64,000 nucleotides of DNA from JBMOMT01 sp049324835. Its GTDB lineage: Bacteria; Chloroflexota; Anaerolineae; CAYNKW01. Shown piece after piece: positions 42,712-51,876 of this stretch. The stretch covers positions 1 through 64,000 of the forward strand of contig JBMOMT010000003.1 in assembly GCA_049324835.1 (NCBI GenBank), written 5' to 3'. Position 1 is the stretch's first letter. Each line of letters opens with the position of its first letter. The notes under the pieces are model-generated. The model did not search any database, had not been told where the DNA came from, and saw nothing but the letters and a program-made list of their open reading frames with translations. The position numbers and the translations under genes were made by a program.

Positions 42712-44268
42712 ATGAAGCGACAGGGAGGACCAGGCATGGGAGAAGAAAAGGGAAAAAAGCCGTTTGGGCAGTGGTTGCGTGACAAAACGAACGAAACCGT
42801 AACTGCGGTGGCGGCAGGTCTGAGTATCAAGGATTTACGCGATATGTTTCGTGGTGAACCGGCCGGACGCCCCAATCCGCGTTACCGGGTTCATAATATC
42901 AGTTTCTGGTTCCATTTAAAGCCTCGCTGGTACCCTCGCAGTGTCACCAGGTTCACCTATACGTTTGGTCTGGGCTGGCTCAGCGCCTTTTTGGCCGTGG
43001 TGCTGGGGGTGACGGGTTTCATCCTCATGGTCTATTACACGCCTTCCACCGATGTGGCCTATTTTGACATGCTGAACATCCTCGGCAACGTGCCTTTTGG
43101 CCAGCTTGTGCGCGATATTCATCGCCTGGGCGCCGAGTTGATGGTGGCGGTGGTGGTGCTGCACATGCTGCGGGTGTTTATCACCGGTTCGTACAAAGCG
43201 CCGCGCAGCTTTAACTGGCTGGTGGGCATGACCCTGCTGTTTATCACGCTGGCCTTTAGTTACAGCGGTTATTTGCTGCCCTGGGATCAGCTTGCCTACT
43301 GGGCCGTGACCATCGGCGCCAGCGTGGCCGATTCGATACCGGTGATCGGTTCGTGGGCGCAGACGCTGCTGATGGGCGGGCCGGAGGTGGGTCAGTTGGG
43401 GTTGTTGCGTTTTTACACCTTGCACGTCATCATCCTGCCCATCGTGCTCGCCATCATGTTCGCCGTACACTTTCACAAAGTGGTGCGCCAGGGAATCTCT
43501 CTGCCTCCCTCTGTGGAAGGGGGTGAGGAAAAGGATACGGATCGCGTCTCGTTCCTGCCCGATGTCATGGTGCGCGAGGCGATGTGGATCATGCTCTTTT
43601 TGTTGTTCGTGATCCTCGCCGCCACGACCTTTTTCAACGCGCCGCTCGAAGACCACGCCAATCCCTTCCTGACACCCCTCCACTCTACGGCGCCGTGGTA
43701 CCTGCTCTGGGCGCAGGGTCTCATCAAACTGCCCGATATTTTTGGCGGCATCCTGGAAGGCAAGTTCGTCTGGGGCCTGATTTTGCCGGGCATCTTTTTT
43801 GCCATTCTGTTTGGTTTACCCTACATCGACCGTAACCCCAGCCGGCGCTGGCAAGATCGTAAACTGGCCCTGGGCATCGGTGCGGCGCTGGTGGTGCTGT
43901 TTGCGGTGCTCACCTGGATGGGCACACCGGCCTACAAAGTGCAGGCCCCACCTGCCGAAGAGATCGCTCTGGAATTCGTGCCCTTTGACCGCCACGGCGA
44001 GATCCACGATGTGCCGTGGGCCGAATTGGTCGATGGCGCTTACGATACGGAGACGTTTGTGGCCGGGGCGATGAAGTATCCCAAACATCTGGAAGAACTC
44101 ATGGTGGGCCTGGGCAAGGCAGTGGAACAAGGCCTGCCTGGCGGCACGGCCACACTGACCATCACCACCTGGCAGCGCGATCTCAAACGTATCGATCTGG
44201 ACCTGGTGTGGCCAGGTGACGAGACGTTCAACCAGTACACCTATGTCCACAAAGATGCCAGCCACTAG
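42712..44268 (+). CDS. Cytochrome b subunit (fused b6/subunit IV type) with C-terminal extension
   Basis: 518 residues. Haem-ligand histidines sit in RDIHRLGAE and VVLHMLRVF (helix B and D, first pair) and in FYTLHVIILP and FAVHFHKVV (second pair); helix regions SYSGYLLPWDQLAYWAV and FNAPLEDHANPF are typical of the quinol sites. N-terminal four-helix and C-terminal helix domains are on one chain. About 150 residues beyond the usual end form a soluble tail of unknown role, after a final helix. ATG 42712 is used; ATG 42736 with GGGAGG 7 bases upstream is an equal alternative. It is the membrane core of the complex. Confidence 0.92.
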   Translation: MKRQGGPGMGEEKGKKPFGQWLRDKTNETVTAVAAGLSIKDLRDMFRGEPAGRPNPRYRVHNISFWFHLKPRWYPRSVTRFTYTFGLGWLSAFLAVVLGVTGFILMVYYTPSTDVAYFDMLNILGNVPFGQLVRDIHRLGAELMVAVVVLHMLRVFITGSYKAPRSFNWLVGMTLLFITLAFSYSGYLLPWDQLAYWAVTIGASVADSIPVIGSWAQTLLMGGPEVGQLGLLRFYTLHVIILPIVLAIMFAVHFHKVVRQGISLPPSVEGGEEKDTDRVSFLPDVMVREAMWIMLFLLFVILAATTFFNAPLEDHANPFLTPLHSTAPWYLLWAQGLIKLPDIFGGILEGKFVWGLILPGIFFAILFGLPYIDRNPSRRWQDRKLALGIGAALVVLFAVLTWMGTPAYKVQAPPAEEIALEFVPFDRHGEIHDVPWAELVDGAYDTETFVAGAMKYPKHLEELMVGLGKAVEQGLPGGTATLTITTWQRDLKRIDLDLVWPGDETFNQYTYVHKDASH

Positions 44269-44295
44269 GGGCGTCTCGAAGAGGAGGAGTTGCTG

Positions 44296-45042
44296 ATGAA
44301 CACTATGAGACATGTTGTCCTGGCGACGATTGCCACCGTGGCTGTGATTGCCTTGCTGCTGGTAGTTTTCCTGAACGAAGAGAGCCGTATGGCAGAGGAG
44401 GCATTGGCCCAACAGGGCAGGCTGATCGCGCGGGGAGCCCGTCTGTACGACGATTACTGCGCCGGTTGCCACGGTAAACGGGGCGAGGGGCTGGCGGGCA
44501 TCTACCCGCCTCTGAACGTGCCCGATCTCTGGGCCGGTCGTGAAGACCTGGCCTTTTACGGCACTCTGCACGACTATATCTCACTCAACATTTCAGCGGG
44601 CCACCCCGCGCAACGTATGCCCTCCTGGGCCGATGAGTTCGGCGGGCCACTGCGCAACGATCAGGTTGAGGACCTGACTCAGTTTGTGATGAACTGGATG
44701 GGGGAGCAGCCGGCAGGAGTGAGGGGCGAGGCGCTGCCCACACCCACCGCACCTGCCGGGGAGCCAACCCCTGCCGGGCCGGCCGGCCCTGTGGGCGAGG
44801 GTGATGCGGATAGGGGGGCGCAGATCTTTGCCACCAGTTGTGCCAATTGCCACGGCCCCGATGCCGCCGGCGGCGCGCTCGGCCCCACGCTGATCAGCCC
44901 AGAGGTGGCCGCCAACGACGACGACTTTTTCCGCACCACCATCATCGATGGACGGCCCGGCACTGCCATGCCACCCTGGGGCAGTGTGCTGAAAGCCCAA
45001 GACATCGAGGATGTGATCGCCTGGTTGCGCTCAAAGCAATAA
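44296..45042 (+). CDS. Membrane-anchored dihaem cytochrome c
   Basis: 248 residues from ATG 44296, with GAGGAGGAG just upstream. An N-terminal helix (about 6-26) anchors it. Two haem-binding motifs, CAGCH (55-59) and CANCH (182-186), mark two cytochrome c domains joined by a Pro/Ala/Thr linker. Candidate methionine ligands lie in RMPSW and TAMPPWG. It should accept electrons from the Rieske protein and pass them to a terminal oxidase, the genes of which are not in this window. Confidence 0.92.
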   Translation: MNTMRHVVLATIATVAVIALLLVVFLNEESRMAEEALAQQGRLIARGARLYDDYCAGCHGKRGEGLAGIYPPLNVPDLWAGREDLAFYGTLHDYISLNISAGHPAQRMPSWADEFGGPLRNDQVEDLTQFVMNWMGEQPAGVRGEALPTPTAPAGEPTPAGPAGPVGEGDADRGAQIFATSCANCHGPDAAGGALGPTLISPEVAANDDDFFRTTIIDGRPGTAMPPWGSVLKAQDIEDVIAWLRSKQ

Positions 45043-45061
45043 AACCGTTCCAGAGAATCAG

Positions 45062-45096
45062 GGGCCTGCTCCAAAGCGGAGCAGGCCCTCTTTTTT
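45062..45096 (+). terminator. Terminator of the cytochrome operon
   Basis: GGGCCTGCTCC pairs with GGAGCAGGCCC (45062-45088) and is followed by a T-rich run ending TTTTTT. Confidence 0.92.
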
Positions 45097-45128
45097 GCCA
45101 GATTACCCGTACCCGTCGGGCGGGAGAT

Positions 45129-45157
45129 TTGACAGTTGGCGTGCTTTGTGGTATCAT
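45129..45157 (+). promoter_or_regulatory. Promoter of hrcA-grpE-dnaK
   Basis: TTGACA (45129-45134), a 17-base spacer and TATCAT (45152-45157). The CIRCE operator begins 2 bases after the -10 box and so covers the transcription start. Confidence 0.92.
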
Positions 45158-45158
45158 T

Positions 45159-45185
45159 TTAGCACTCTCAACAAGAGAGTGCTAA
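45159..45185 (+). promoter_or_regulatory. CIRCE operator
   Basis: Perfect consensus TTAGCACTC, 9 bases, GAGTGCTAA. HrcA, encoded just downstream, binds CIRCE and represses until heat stress disables it. The same element is not seen before dnaJ. Confidence 0.97.
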
Positions 45186-45191
45186 AAAGGC

Positions 45192-46238
45192 ATGGCTGGA
45201 ATGATCTTGCTGACGGATCGACAGAAATTTATACTCGAGCTGGTGATTCGAGAGTACGTGAACTCGGCAACGCCGGTGGGTTCTCAGGCACTCGGCCAGG
45301 GTTACGATCTGGGCGTCAGCTCGGCCACCATCCGCAACGAGATGGCGCGCCTGGAAGAGCTGGGTTTCCTGACTCACCCTCATACTTCGGCGGGGCGAAT
45401 TCCCACTGACCTGGGCTATCGCTATTTCGTGGAGCAGTTGATGGGTGAGGCGGAGCTCTCTTTGGCCGAGCGCCGCACTATCCGGCACCAGTTCCACCAG
45501 GCCCGGCGAGAAATGGGTCAGTGGATGAAACTGTCGGCGGCGGTGCTGGCTCAATTGGCGCAGGGGGCGGCCGTCGTGACAGCGCCCCGCATGACTGAAT
45601 CGCGTTTCAAACACGTTGAGCTGATCCACGTTCATGGGCTTTCGGCGTTGTTGGTGCTGGTGACGCAGGCGGGAGTGGTGCGGCAAGAGATGCTGACCCT
45701 TTCCAGGCCACTTTCACAGAACCTGTTGAGCCGCACGGCTCAATTTCTGAACGAGCATCTGGCCGGTCTCGCCGTCAAAGAGATCGACGCCTTGCTGGAA
45801 GGCTTTGGGCCGTTCGAGATCGATGTGGCCCGGATGGTGCGTGACATTCTGGCCTGGCTGGATGGGCAAGGCGGCCGCGAGGTATATCAGACCGGCGCCA
45901 GCAACGTGCTCTCTCAGCCCGAATTCGCCACCACCGAGCTGGCGCGTCAGTTTCTCAACTTTTTCGAGGGGCACGTCTACCTGGAGCAAATTCTCTCCAG
46001 TTTGCTGGGCGTGGATTCGGGCGACGTGCGCATCGTCATCGGTGTCGAAGACCTGTACCACGATTGGCTCGACCTGAGTTTTGTCCTGGGCCGATATGGC
46101 GTGACGGGTGTATCCACCGGTATGCTGGGTGTGTTGGGGCCCACACGCATGGGTTACGAGCGGGCTGTTTCTGCAGTGCGTTACGTTTCGGGCTTGTTGA
46201 GCGAGTTGATCAGTGAGTCTTATGGTTTGCCGGAATAA
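45192..46238 (+). CDS. hrcA: Heat-inducible transcription repressor HrcA
   Basis: 348 residues. The N-terminal winged helix has LTDRQKFILELVIREYVNSA and SSATIRNEMARLEELGFLTH, the HrcA DNA-binding signature, then PHTSAGRIPTDLGYRYFVE. The C-terminal GAF-like domain includes GVSTGMLGVLGPTRMGYERA. It autoregulates through the CIRCE site 7 bases upstream. ATG 45192 is used; ATG 45201 is possible because AAAAGG is only 1 base from the first. It is followed directly by grpE. Confidence 0.96.
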   Translation: MAGMILLTDRQKFILELVIREYVNSATPVGSQALGQGYDLGVSSATIRNEMARLEELGFLTHPHTSAGRIPTDLGYRYFVEQLMGEAELSLAERRTIRHQFHQARREMGQWMKLSAAVLAQLAQGAAVVTAPRMTESRFKHVELIHVHGLSALLVLVTQAGVVRQEMLTLSRPLSQNLLSRTAQFLNEHLAGLAVKEIDALLEGFGPFEIDVARMVRDILAWLDGQGGREVYQTGASNVLSQPEFATTELARQFLNFFEGHVYLEQILSSLLGVDSGDVRIVIGVEDLYHDWLDLSFVLGRYGVTGVSTGMLGVLGPTRMGYERAVSAVRYVSGLLSELISESYGLPE

Positions 46239-46256
46239 GTGATGGAGGGTAAAAGC

Positions 46257-46859
46257 GTGGATCAAGAGATCGCTCAGGAAAACACGTCCGATCCCGATCA
46301 AGAGCGCCAGGAGGAAATCACGGGCCAGAAAGCTGGTGAATCGCTGGACACGGAAGCGATTTTGCGCCAGCAACTCGAAGAGCTGCAGGCGCAGTCGGCC
46401 GAGTATTTGGACGGCTGGCAACGGGCGCGGGCCGAAATGATCAACGCCCGCAAGCGCTGGGAGCGAGAGGCGGCCCAGGCCTACACCAACACCGTGGTCG
46501 ATGTCATCTCCAGGTTGTTGCCGGTGGTGGATGACTTTGAGCGGGCTGTCGCCTCTGCCCCGGCTCCAGCGGGCGACGAGTCGTGGGCCAACGGCGTGTT
46601 GATGATTTTCCGCAAGTTGTTGGCTTTTTTGGAGCAGCATGGGGTTACTCCCATCAAGGTGGAACCAGGCGCGGCCTTTGATCCATCCGAGCACGAGGCC
46701 GTCACCCATGAACCGCACGAGGCGTTAGCTGCCGGGGCTGTCATCGCCGAGTTTCAACGTGGTTACAGGTTGGGCGATCGCGTCGTGCGCCCGGCGATGG
46801 TTCGGGTTTCTGCCGGTTCACCGGCGGCTGAGTCGGGGAATGTCCGGCAGGGCGGCTAG
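46257..46859 (+). CDS. grpE: Nucleotide exchange factor GrpE
   Basis: About 200 residues from GTG 46257, with GGAGGG 7 bases upstream; the in-frame GTG 46239 touches the hrcA stop and lacks a site. An acidic tail leads to a long helix (about 30-85) with YLDGWQRARAEMINARKRWE, then the beta-domain PGAAFDPSEHEAVTHEPHE and GYRLGDRVVRPAMVRVS. GrpE releases ADP from DnaK. It is the second gene of the CIRCE operon. Confidence 0.95.
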   Translation: MDQEIAQENTSDPDQERQEEITGQKAGESLDTEAILRQQLEELQAQSAEYLDGWQRARAEMINARKRWEREAAQAYTNTVVDVISRLLPVVDDFERAVASAPAPAGDESWANGVLMIFRKLLAFLEQHGVTPIKVEPGAAFDPSEHEAVTHEPHEALAAGAVIAEFQRGYRLGDRVVRPAMVRVSAGSPAAESGNVRQGG

Positions 46860-46918
46860 AAGAAGCAATTTTCAGCCTGTATTTCGTCGACGACGAACAG
46901 TGAAGGAGCAAAACAAAC

Positions 46919-48805
46919 ATGGGTAAAATCATTGGCATCGATCTGGGTACAACCAATTCGGTGTGTGCGGTGATGGAAGGCGGCGAGCCGACCGTCATTC
47001 CGAGTTCTGAAGGGGGGCGTCTGTTTCCATCTGTGGTGGCCATCAATGCCAAGACCGGCGAGCGTATGGTGGGTCAGGTGGCGCGACGCCAGGCCGTGAC
47101 CAACCCCGACAACACCGTTTTTTCCATCAAACGTTTCATGGGCCGCAAGTTCGACGACCTCGAAGTGCAGCGAGCGCTCAAGCTCGTGCCTTACAAGGTC
47201 ACGCCAGCGCCTAACGGCGACGTGCGGGTGTGGATGGGTGGCAAAGAATACTCACCGCCCGAGGTATCGGCCATGATCTTACAAAAGATCAAAACCGATG
47301 CCGAGGCCTACCTGGGTGAAACGATAACCCAGGCGGTCATCACCGTGCCGGCCTATTTCAACGACTCGCAGCGGCAGGCCACCAAGGACGCCGGCCGTAT
47401 CGCCGGTCTGGAGGTGCTGCGCATCGTCAACGAGCCCACGGCGTCTTCGCTGGCCTACGGCATGGACAAAAAGGCCGATAAAACCATCGCCGTCTATGAC
47501 CTGGGCGGCGGCACGTTCGACATTTCGATCCTGGACGTGGGCGAAGGTGTCTTTGAAGTCCGCTCCACCAACGGCGATACTTTTTTGGGCGGCGACGACT
47601 TTGATCAACGGGTCATCAACTGGATCGCGGACGAGTTCAAAAAAGATCAGGGCATCGATCTGCGTCAGGACCGTATGGCGTTACAGCGGCTCCGAGAGGC
47701 CGCCGAAAAGGCCAAGATCGAGCTTTCGACCGTGATGGAGACCGAGATCAACCTGCCCTTTATCACCGCCGACGCCAGCGGGCCCAAGCATCTACAAATG
47801 ACACTCACCCGCGCCAGGCTGGAACAGCTCACCGAAGATCTCATCGAGCGCAGCATCGGGCCATGCCGTCAGGCGCTGGAGGATGCCGGCGTCAAGGCCG
47901 GCGATATCAACGAAGTGGTCCTGGTGGGTGGCATGACCCGTATGCCCGCCGTGCAGGAGGCGGTGAAGCGTTTCTTTGGTCGCGAGCCGCACAAGGGTGT
48001 CAACCCGGACGAAGTGGTGGGCGTGGGCGCAGCCATTCAGGCCGGCGTGCTGGGCGGCGATGTCAAAGACATCCTGCTGCTGGATGTCACGCCGCTGACG
48101 CTGGCCATTGAGACGCTGGGCGGCGTGGCCACGCCGCTCATCGAACGTAACACCACCATTCCCACGCGCAAGAGCCAGATCTTTTCCACCGCCGCCGACA
48201 TGCAAACCCAGGTCGAGATCCACGTCACCCAGGGCGAGCGACCCATGGCCGCCGACAACAAGAGCCTGGGCCGTTTTATCCTGGATGGCATCCCGCCCGC
48301 GCCGCGCGGCGTGCCACAGATCGAGGTCACCTTTGACATCGACGCCGACGGCATCCTGAACGTCTCGGCTCAAGACAAGGCCACCGGTCGCGAGCAATCG
48401 ATGCGCATCATGCCCTCCAGCGGCCTCAAAGATAGCGAGATCGACAAAATGGTGCGCGACGCCGAGCGCCACGCCGATCAGGACCGTCGACGCAAAGAAG
48501 AAGTGGAATTACGCAACCGGGCCGATTCGACGGCCTACAGCGCCGAAAAGCTGCTCCGGGACCAGGGCGACAAAGTGCCGGGCGATACCAAAAAGGGCAT
48601 CGAGGCCAGGGTTTCGGCGCTGCGCGAGGCTTTGAAAGGCCAGAGTCTGGATACCATCCGGGCCAAGATGGATGACCTGGAAACCGCCTTGCAGCAGATG
48701 GGGGCGGCGATGTACCAACAGCCAGGGGCTACACCCCCGCCGGGCGGTGAAACCTCGCCGCCAGATGGTGAGGACGTGGTGGAAGGCGAGTTCACCGAAG
48801 CCTGA
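46919..48805 (+). CDS. dnaK: Chaperone DnaK (Hsp70)
   Basis: 628 residues. The N-terminal IIGIDLGTTNSVCAVMEGG, VITVPAYFNDSQRQATKDAG, NEPTASSLAYG, VYDLGGGTFDISIL and GGMTRMPAVQEAV mark the actin-like ATPase. The substrate domain begins LLDVTPLTLAIETLGGV and ends in a helical lid with a Pro/Gly-rich tail EGEFTEA. The ATG has GAAGGAG 9 bases upstream. It is third in the CIRCE operon and ends with a terminator. Confidence 0.97.
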   Translation: MGKIIGIDLGTTNSVCAVMEGGEPTVIPSSEGGRLFPSVVAINAKTGERMVGQVARRQAVTNPDNTVFSIKRFMGRKFDDLEVQRALKLVPYKVTPAPNGDVRVWMGGKEYSPPEVSAMILQKIKTDAEAYLGETITQAVITVPAYFNDSQRQATKDAGRIAGLEVLRIVNEPTASSLAYGMDKKADKTIAVYDLGGGTFDISILDVGEGVFEVRSTNGDTFLGGDDFDQRVINWIADEFKKDQGIDLRQDRMALQRLREAAEKAKIELSTVMETEINLPFITADASGPKHLQMTLTRARLEQLTEDLIERSIGPCRQALEDAGVKAGDINEVVLVGGMTRMPAVQEAVKRFFGREPHKGVNPDEVVGVGAAIQAGVLGGDVKDILLLDVTPLTLAIETLGGVATPLIERNTTIPTRKSQIFSTAADMQTQVEIHVTQGERPMAADNKSLGRFILDGIPPAPRGVPQIEVTFDIDADGILNVSAQDKATGREQSMRIMPSSGLKDSEIDKMVRDAERHADQDRRRKEEVELRNRADSTAYSAEKLLRDQGDKVPGDTKKGIEARVSALREALKGQSLDTIRAKMDDLETALQQMGAAMYQQPGATPPPGGETSPPDGEDVVEGEFTEA

Positions 48806-48840
48806 TGGCGTCTAGAGCTCACCGCTTGAAATGCGCCTGG

Positions 48841-48871
48841 GGGGATAGCAGCGGCACGCTATCCCCTTTTT
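48841..48871 (+). terminator. Terminator after dnaK
   Basis: GGGGATAGC pairs with GCTATCCCC (48841-48866), followed by TTTTT. It separates dnaK from dnaJ. Confidence 0.92.
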
Positions 48872-48877
48872 ATGGCT

Positions 48878-48907
48878 TTGGACAAGACGCACGCTTTGGT
48901 GTATACT
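48878..48907 (+). promoter_or_regulatory. Promoter of dnaJ
   Basis: TTGGAC (48878-48883), an 18-base spacer and TATACT (48902-48907), about 47 bases before the dnaJ ATG. No CIRCE element is visible here. Confidence 0.7.
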
Positions 48908-48953
48908 TTTTGCGCTACCCAAAGACCCAACCCGGTTGAGAAACAAGAGGCAC

Positions 48954-50096
48954 ATGGCTGGAAAGCGCGATTATTACGAGGTTCTGGGCGTGGCCCGTAC
49001 GGCTACCCCCGAAGAGATCAAAAAAGCATATCGCCGGATGGCGCGCCAGTACCATCCCGACGTGAACAAGGATCAAGACGCAGGGGAACGTTTCAAAGAA
49101 GTCAACGAAGCCTACGAGGTGCTGAGCGACGAGCAGAAACGAAGCACTTACGATCGTTTTGGGCACGCCGGTGTGCAGGGCGCAGGAGGGGCGGGCTTTT
49201 CCGGATTCAGCGGCTTTGGCTTTGAAGATGTCTTTGACGAGTTCTTTTCCGGCTTTGGTATGGGTTCCCGCCGTCGTGGTCGGCAGGGGCCGCGCCGGGG
49301 CGCCGACCTGCAACACGATCTGACCATCACCTTTCAGGAAGCCGCTTTTGGCGTCGATAAAGAGATCCAGGTGCTGCGCAACGAGACCTGTCCACGCTGC
49401 CAGGGCAGTGGCGCCGAGCCGGGCACGCAGCCGGTGCGTTGCCCGCAGTGCAACGGCAGCGGCGAAGTGCGCCAGGTGCAACAGTCGATACTCGGCTCCT
49501 TTGTCAGCGTCTCCACCTGCCCGCGCTGCCGGGGCGAGGGTGAAACGATCAACACGCCTTGCAGCCAGTGCCACGGCCACAAAGTGGTCCAGGTGCCACG
49601 CACGCTGGCGGTCAAGATTCCGCCAGGTGTGGACGATGGCATGCGCATTCGCCTGGCCGGCGAGGGTGAACCGGGGGGGCAGGGCGGCCCGCCGGGTAAT
49701 CTCTACATCGCCATCAGCGTCCAGCCGCATCCCATTTTTCGCCGCCGCGATAGTGAAATTCTCATGGAGCTGGCCATCAACGTGGCCCAGGCTGCTCTGG
49801 GCGATCAGGTGACGGTGCCCACCCTGGAAGGGGAGACCTCACTCCAGATTCCGCCCGGCACACAAAGCGGCAAGGTGTTTCGCCTGCGTGGTCAGGGCAT
49901 CCCACGCCTGCGACGCAACGGGCGAGGCGATCAATTGATCATCGTTCAGGTGACCATTCCCACCCGCCTGAGCGACGAGCAGAAACGGTTGTTTCAGGAA
50001 TTGGGCGCTACGCTGGGCAAAGAAGTCATTCCTCAGGCGGAAAAAGGTTTCTTTGACAAACTCAAGGAGGCCCTGGGTGATGCCTTTGGCATCTGA
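48954..50096 (+). CDS. dnaJ: Chaperone DnaJ (Hsp40)
   Basis: 380 residues from ATG 48954, with AAGAGG upstream. The J-domain has DYYEVLGVARTATPEEIKKA and HPD at 34-36. A short Gly/Phe region follows, then four zinc motifs: CPRCQGSG, CPQCNGSG, CPRCRGEG and CSQCHGHK, the last lacking the usual final glycine. The C-terminal substrate domains include PPGVDDGMRIRLAGEGEPG. It stimulates DnaK. Its own promoter separates it from the hrcA operon. Confidence 0.96.
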   Translation: MAGKRDYYEVLGVARTATPEEIKKAYRRMARQYHPDVNKDQDAGERFKEVNEAYEVLSDEQKRSTYDRFGHAGVQGAGGAGFSGFSGFGFEDVFDEFFSGFGMGSRRRGRQGPRRGADLQHDLTITFQEAAFGVDKEIQVLRNETCPRCQGSGAEPGTQPVRCPQCNGSGEVRQVQQSILGSFVSVSTCPRCRGEGETINTPCSQCHGHKVVQVPRTLAVKIPPGVDDGMRIRLAGEGEPGGQGGPPGNLYIAISVQPHPIFRRRDSEILMELAINVAQAALGDQVTVPTLEGETSLQIPPGTQSGKVFRLRGQGIPRLRRNGRGDQLIIVQVTIPTRLSDEQKRLFQELGATLGKEVIPQAEKGFFDKLKEALGDAFGI

Positions 50097-50982
50097 TGAC
50101 CAAGCGACAGCATTGGATTGGACCGAGCTTGCCGTGCAGGTGGATGGCGAGGCAGCCGAGGCGGTCTGTGAGTTGATCCATCGTTACCTGCCCGGTGGGG
50201 CGGTCGTCGAGTTGTCTCCCGCCGCGCCGGATACGGTGACGGTGAAAGCTTTTTTGCCGCCCGATGCGCACGAAACGCGCACCAAGATCGAGCAGGGGCT
50301 CTGGCACCTGGGGCAAATCTACCCCATCCCGGAGCCCTGTTTTCGTACCCTGGTCTACCGGGAGTGGGCCGAGGCATGGAAAGAGCAGTTTGGTGTGTTG
50401 CGCGTGGGCCGGCGGGTGGTGATCAAACCCTCCTGGCTCAGCCACGAGCCGGCTGCCGATGACGTGGTCGTCGAGATCGATCCTGGCATGGCCTTTGGCA
50501 CCGGGCTGCACCCTTCCACCCGGTTGTGCCTCCAGGCATTGGAGACACTCGTCCAGCCCGGCGCGCGCCTGCTGGATCTGGGCGCCGGCTCTGGCATCCT
50601 GGCCATCGCGGCGGCGCGGCTGGGCGCCGGCCGGGTGGTGGCCCTCGATGTGGACGAGCTGGCAGTGCGAGCAACCACGGCCAACGCTGCCGCCAACGGT
50701 GTGGCCCACCGGCTGCAGGTGGCCCAGGGCTCCATCGAACAGCTTGCCGCCAACCCGGAGCCTTTTGCGGGCATGCTGGTCAACATCACGGTCGACGTGA
50801 TCCTGTCGTTGTTGGAGCGAGGGCTGTTGGCGCATCTGGCTCCGGGGGGGTGGTTCGTCGCTTCGGGCATGCTGGAAGATCAGGCCGGGCAGGTGTTGGC
50901 GGTTCTGGGTGAGAACGGTCTGACGGCGCTGCAAATCCGCCAGGAAAAAGACTGGGTGGCTGTGGTGGGCCATAAGGCCTGA
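50080..50982 (+). CDS. prmA: Ribosomal protein L11 methyltransferase
   Basis: 300 residues. The N-terminal substrate-binding part has YREWAEAWKEQFGVLRVGRR. The SAM domain has GMAFGTGLHPSTRLCLQALE, then LLDLGAGSGILAIAAARLGA and VVALDVDELAV. It methylates L11 lysines and its N-terminus. ATG 50080 overlaps the dnaJ end by 17 bases, and AAGGAGG lies upstream inside dnaJ. Gene order dnaJ-prmA-rsmE is common in bacteria. Confidence 0.92.
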   Translation: MPLASDDQATALDWTELAVQVDGEAAEAVCELIHRYLPGGAVVELSPAAPDTVTVKAFLPPDAHETRTKIEQGLWHLGQIYPIPEPCFRTLVYREWAEAWKEQFGVLRVGRRVVIKPSWLSHEPAADDVVVEIDPGMAFGTGLHPSTRLCLQALETLVQPGARLLDLGAGSGILAIAAARLGAGRVVALDVDELAVRATTANAAANGVAHRLQVAQGSIEQLAANPEPFAGMLVNITVDVILSLLERGLLAHLAPGGWFVASGMLEDQAGQVLAVLGENGLTALQIRQEKDWVAVVGHKA

Positions 50983-51042
50983 ACAGAGGCCAGGCGCTGG
51001 CCCCTGTCTCCTCACCCTTTGAGAACCCGGGGGGGCCGTGTG

Positions 51043-51867
51043 ATGCACCGTTTTTTTGTTCCATCTGAAAAGGTAACGACGCGCCATGTGGTGCTGGATG
51101 GCGCAGTGGCGCATCAGGTGTGCCGTGTGCTGCGCATGCGTCCTGGCGAGCGCATCACCTTGCTGGACGATTCGGGCTGGGAGTTCGATACGGAACTGCA
51201 ACACGTCGAGCCGGATCGCGTCGAAGGGCGGGTGCTCAAAAAACAGGTGGCCAGGGGCGAACCCCGCACCAAAGTCTCACTCTACCAGGGTGTGCTCAAG
51301 GCAGATCATTTCGAGTTTGTGTTACAAAAAGCCACCGAGCTGGGTGTGGTGGAATTTGTGCCGCTCATCACGGCGCGTACGGTCATCGCTCGCATGGAAG
51401 ATACGCAGAAAAAACGCGCCCGCTGGGAGCGGATCGTTCGCGAGGCTGCCGAGCAGAGTGGGCGGGGTCATCTGCCGCGACTACGAGAGCCGATGCTCTT
51501 TGCCAGCGCGTGCGCCCACGCGCAGCAGATGGGTGGTTTTTCTGTGCTGCCCTGGGAGGAAACGCCGGCTGGCGGCGGGCGCAGCATCCGCCAGGTTTTG
51601 CGGCAGGCCCATCCGTTTTCGGTGAATCTGTTCGTGGGGCCTGAGGAGGGCTTGACGCCGCAAGAATCACAACTGGCACAGGGCTACCGTGTGGGATTGG
51701 TCAACCTGTTCGTCGGCCCGGAAGGTGGTTTTACCCAGGAAGAGGCCGACCTGGCGAGAAAACATGGCATCCCGGCGGTGACTCTGGGCAGCCGCGTATT
51801 GCGGGCCGAGACAGCCGCCATCACGGTGGTGGCGGTCATTTTGCACGAGATGGGAGATCTGGAGTAG
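51043..51867 (+). CDS. rsmE: 16S rRNA (uracil1498-N3)-methyltransferase with an internal duplication
   Basis: 274 residues from ATG 51043. The N-terminal PUA-like part has RFFVPSEK and VLRMRPGERITLLDD. The SPOUT part has LQKATELGVVEFVPLITART, VREAAEQSGR and the SAM knot LFVGPEGGFTQEEADLA and VTLGSRVLRAETA. The VNLFVGPE block occurs twice, at 194 and 220, an offset of 26 residues; ordinary RsmE has it once. The first copy has EEG in place of EGG. The start has only a weak ribosome site. Confidence 0.92.
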   Translation: MHRFFVPSEKVTTRHVVLDGAVAHQVCRVLRMRPGERITLLDDSGWEFDTELQHVEPDRVEGRVLKKQVARGEPRTKVSLYQGVLKADHFEFVLQKATELGVVEFVPLITARTVIARMEDTQKKRARWERIVREAAEQSGRGHLPRLREPMLFASACAHAQQMGGFSVLPWEETPAGGGRSIRQVLRQAHPFSVNLFVGPEEGLTPQESQLAQGYRVGLVNLFVGPEGGFTQEEADLARKHGIPAVTLGSRVLRAETAAITVVAVILHEMGDLE

Positions 51868-51876
51868 GGGGCCACG

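Noticed and set aside
46884..46898. A palindromic operator before dnaK (TTCGTCGACGACGAA)
   Set aside because: It is not an exact palindrome and matches no known heat-shock site; the operon is already explained by CIRCE at its start.
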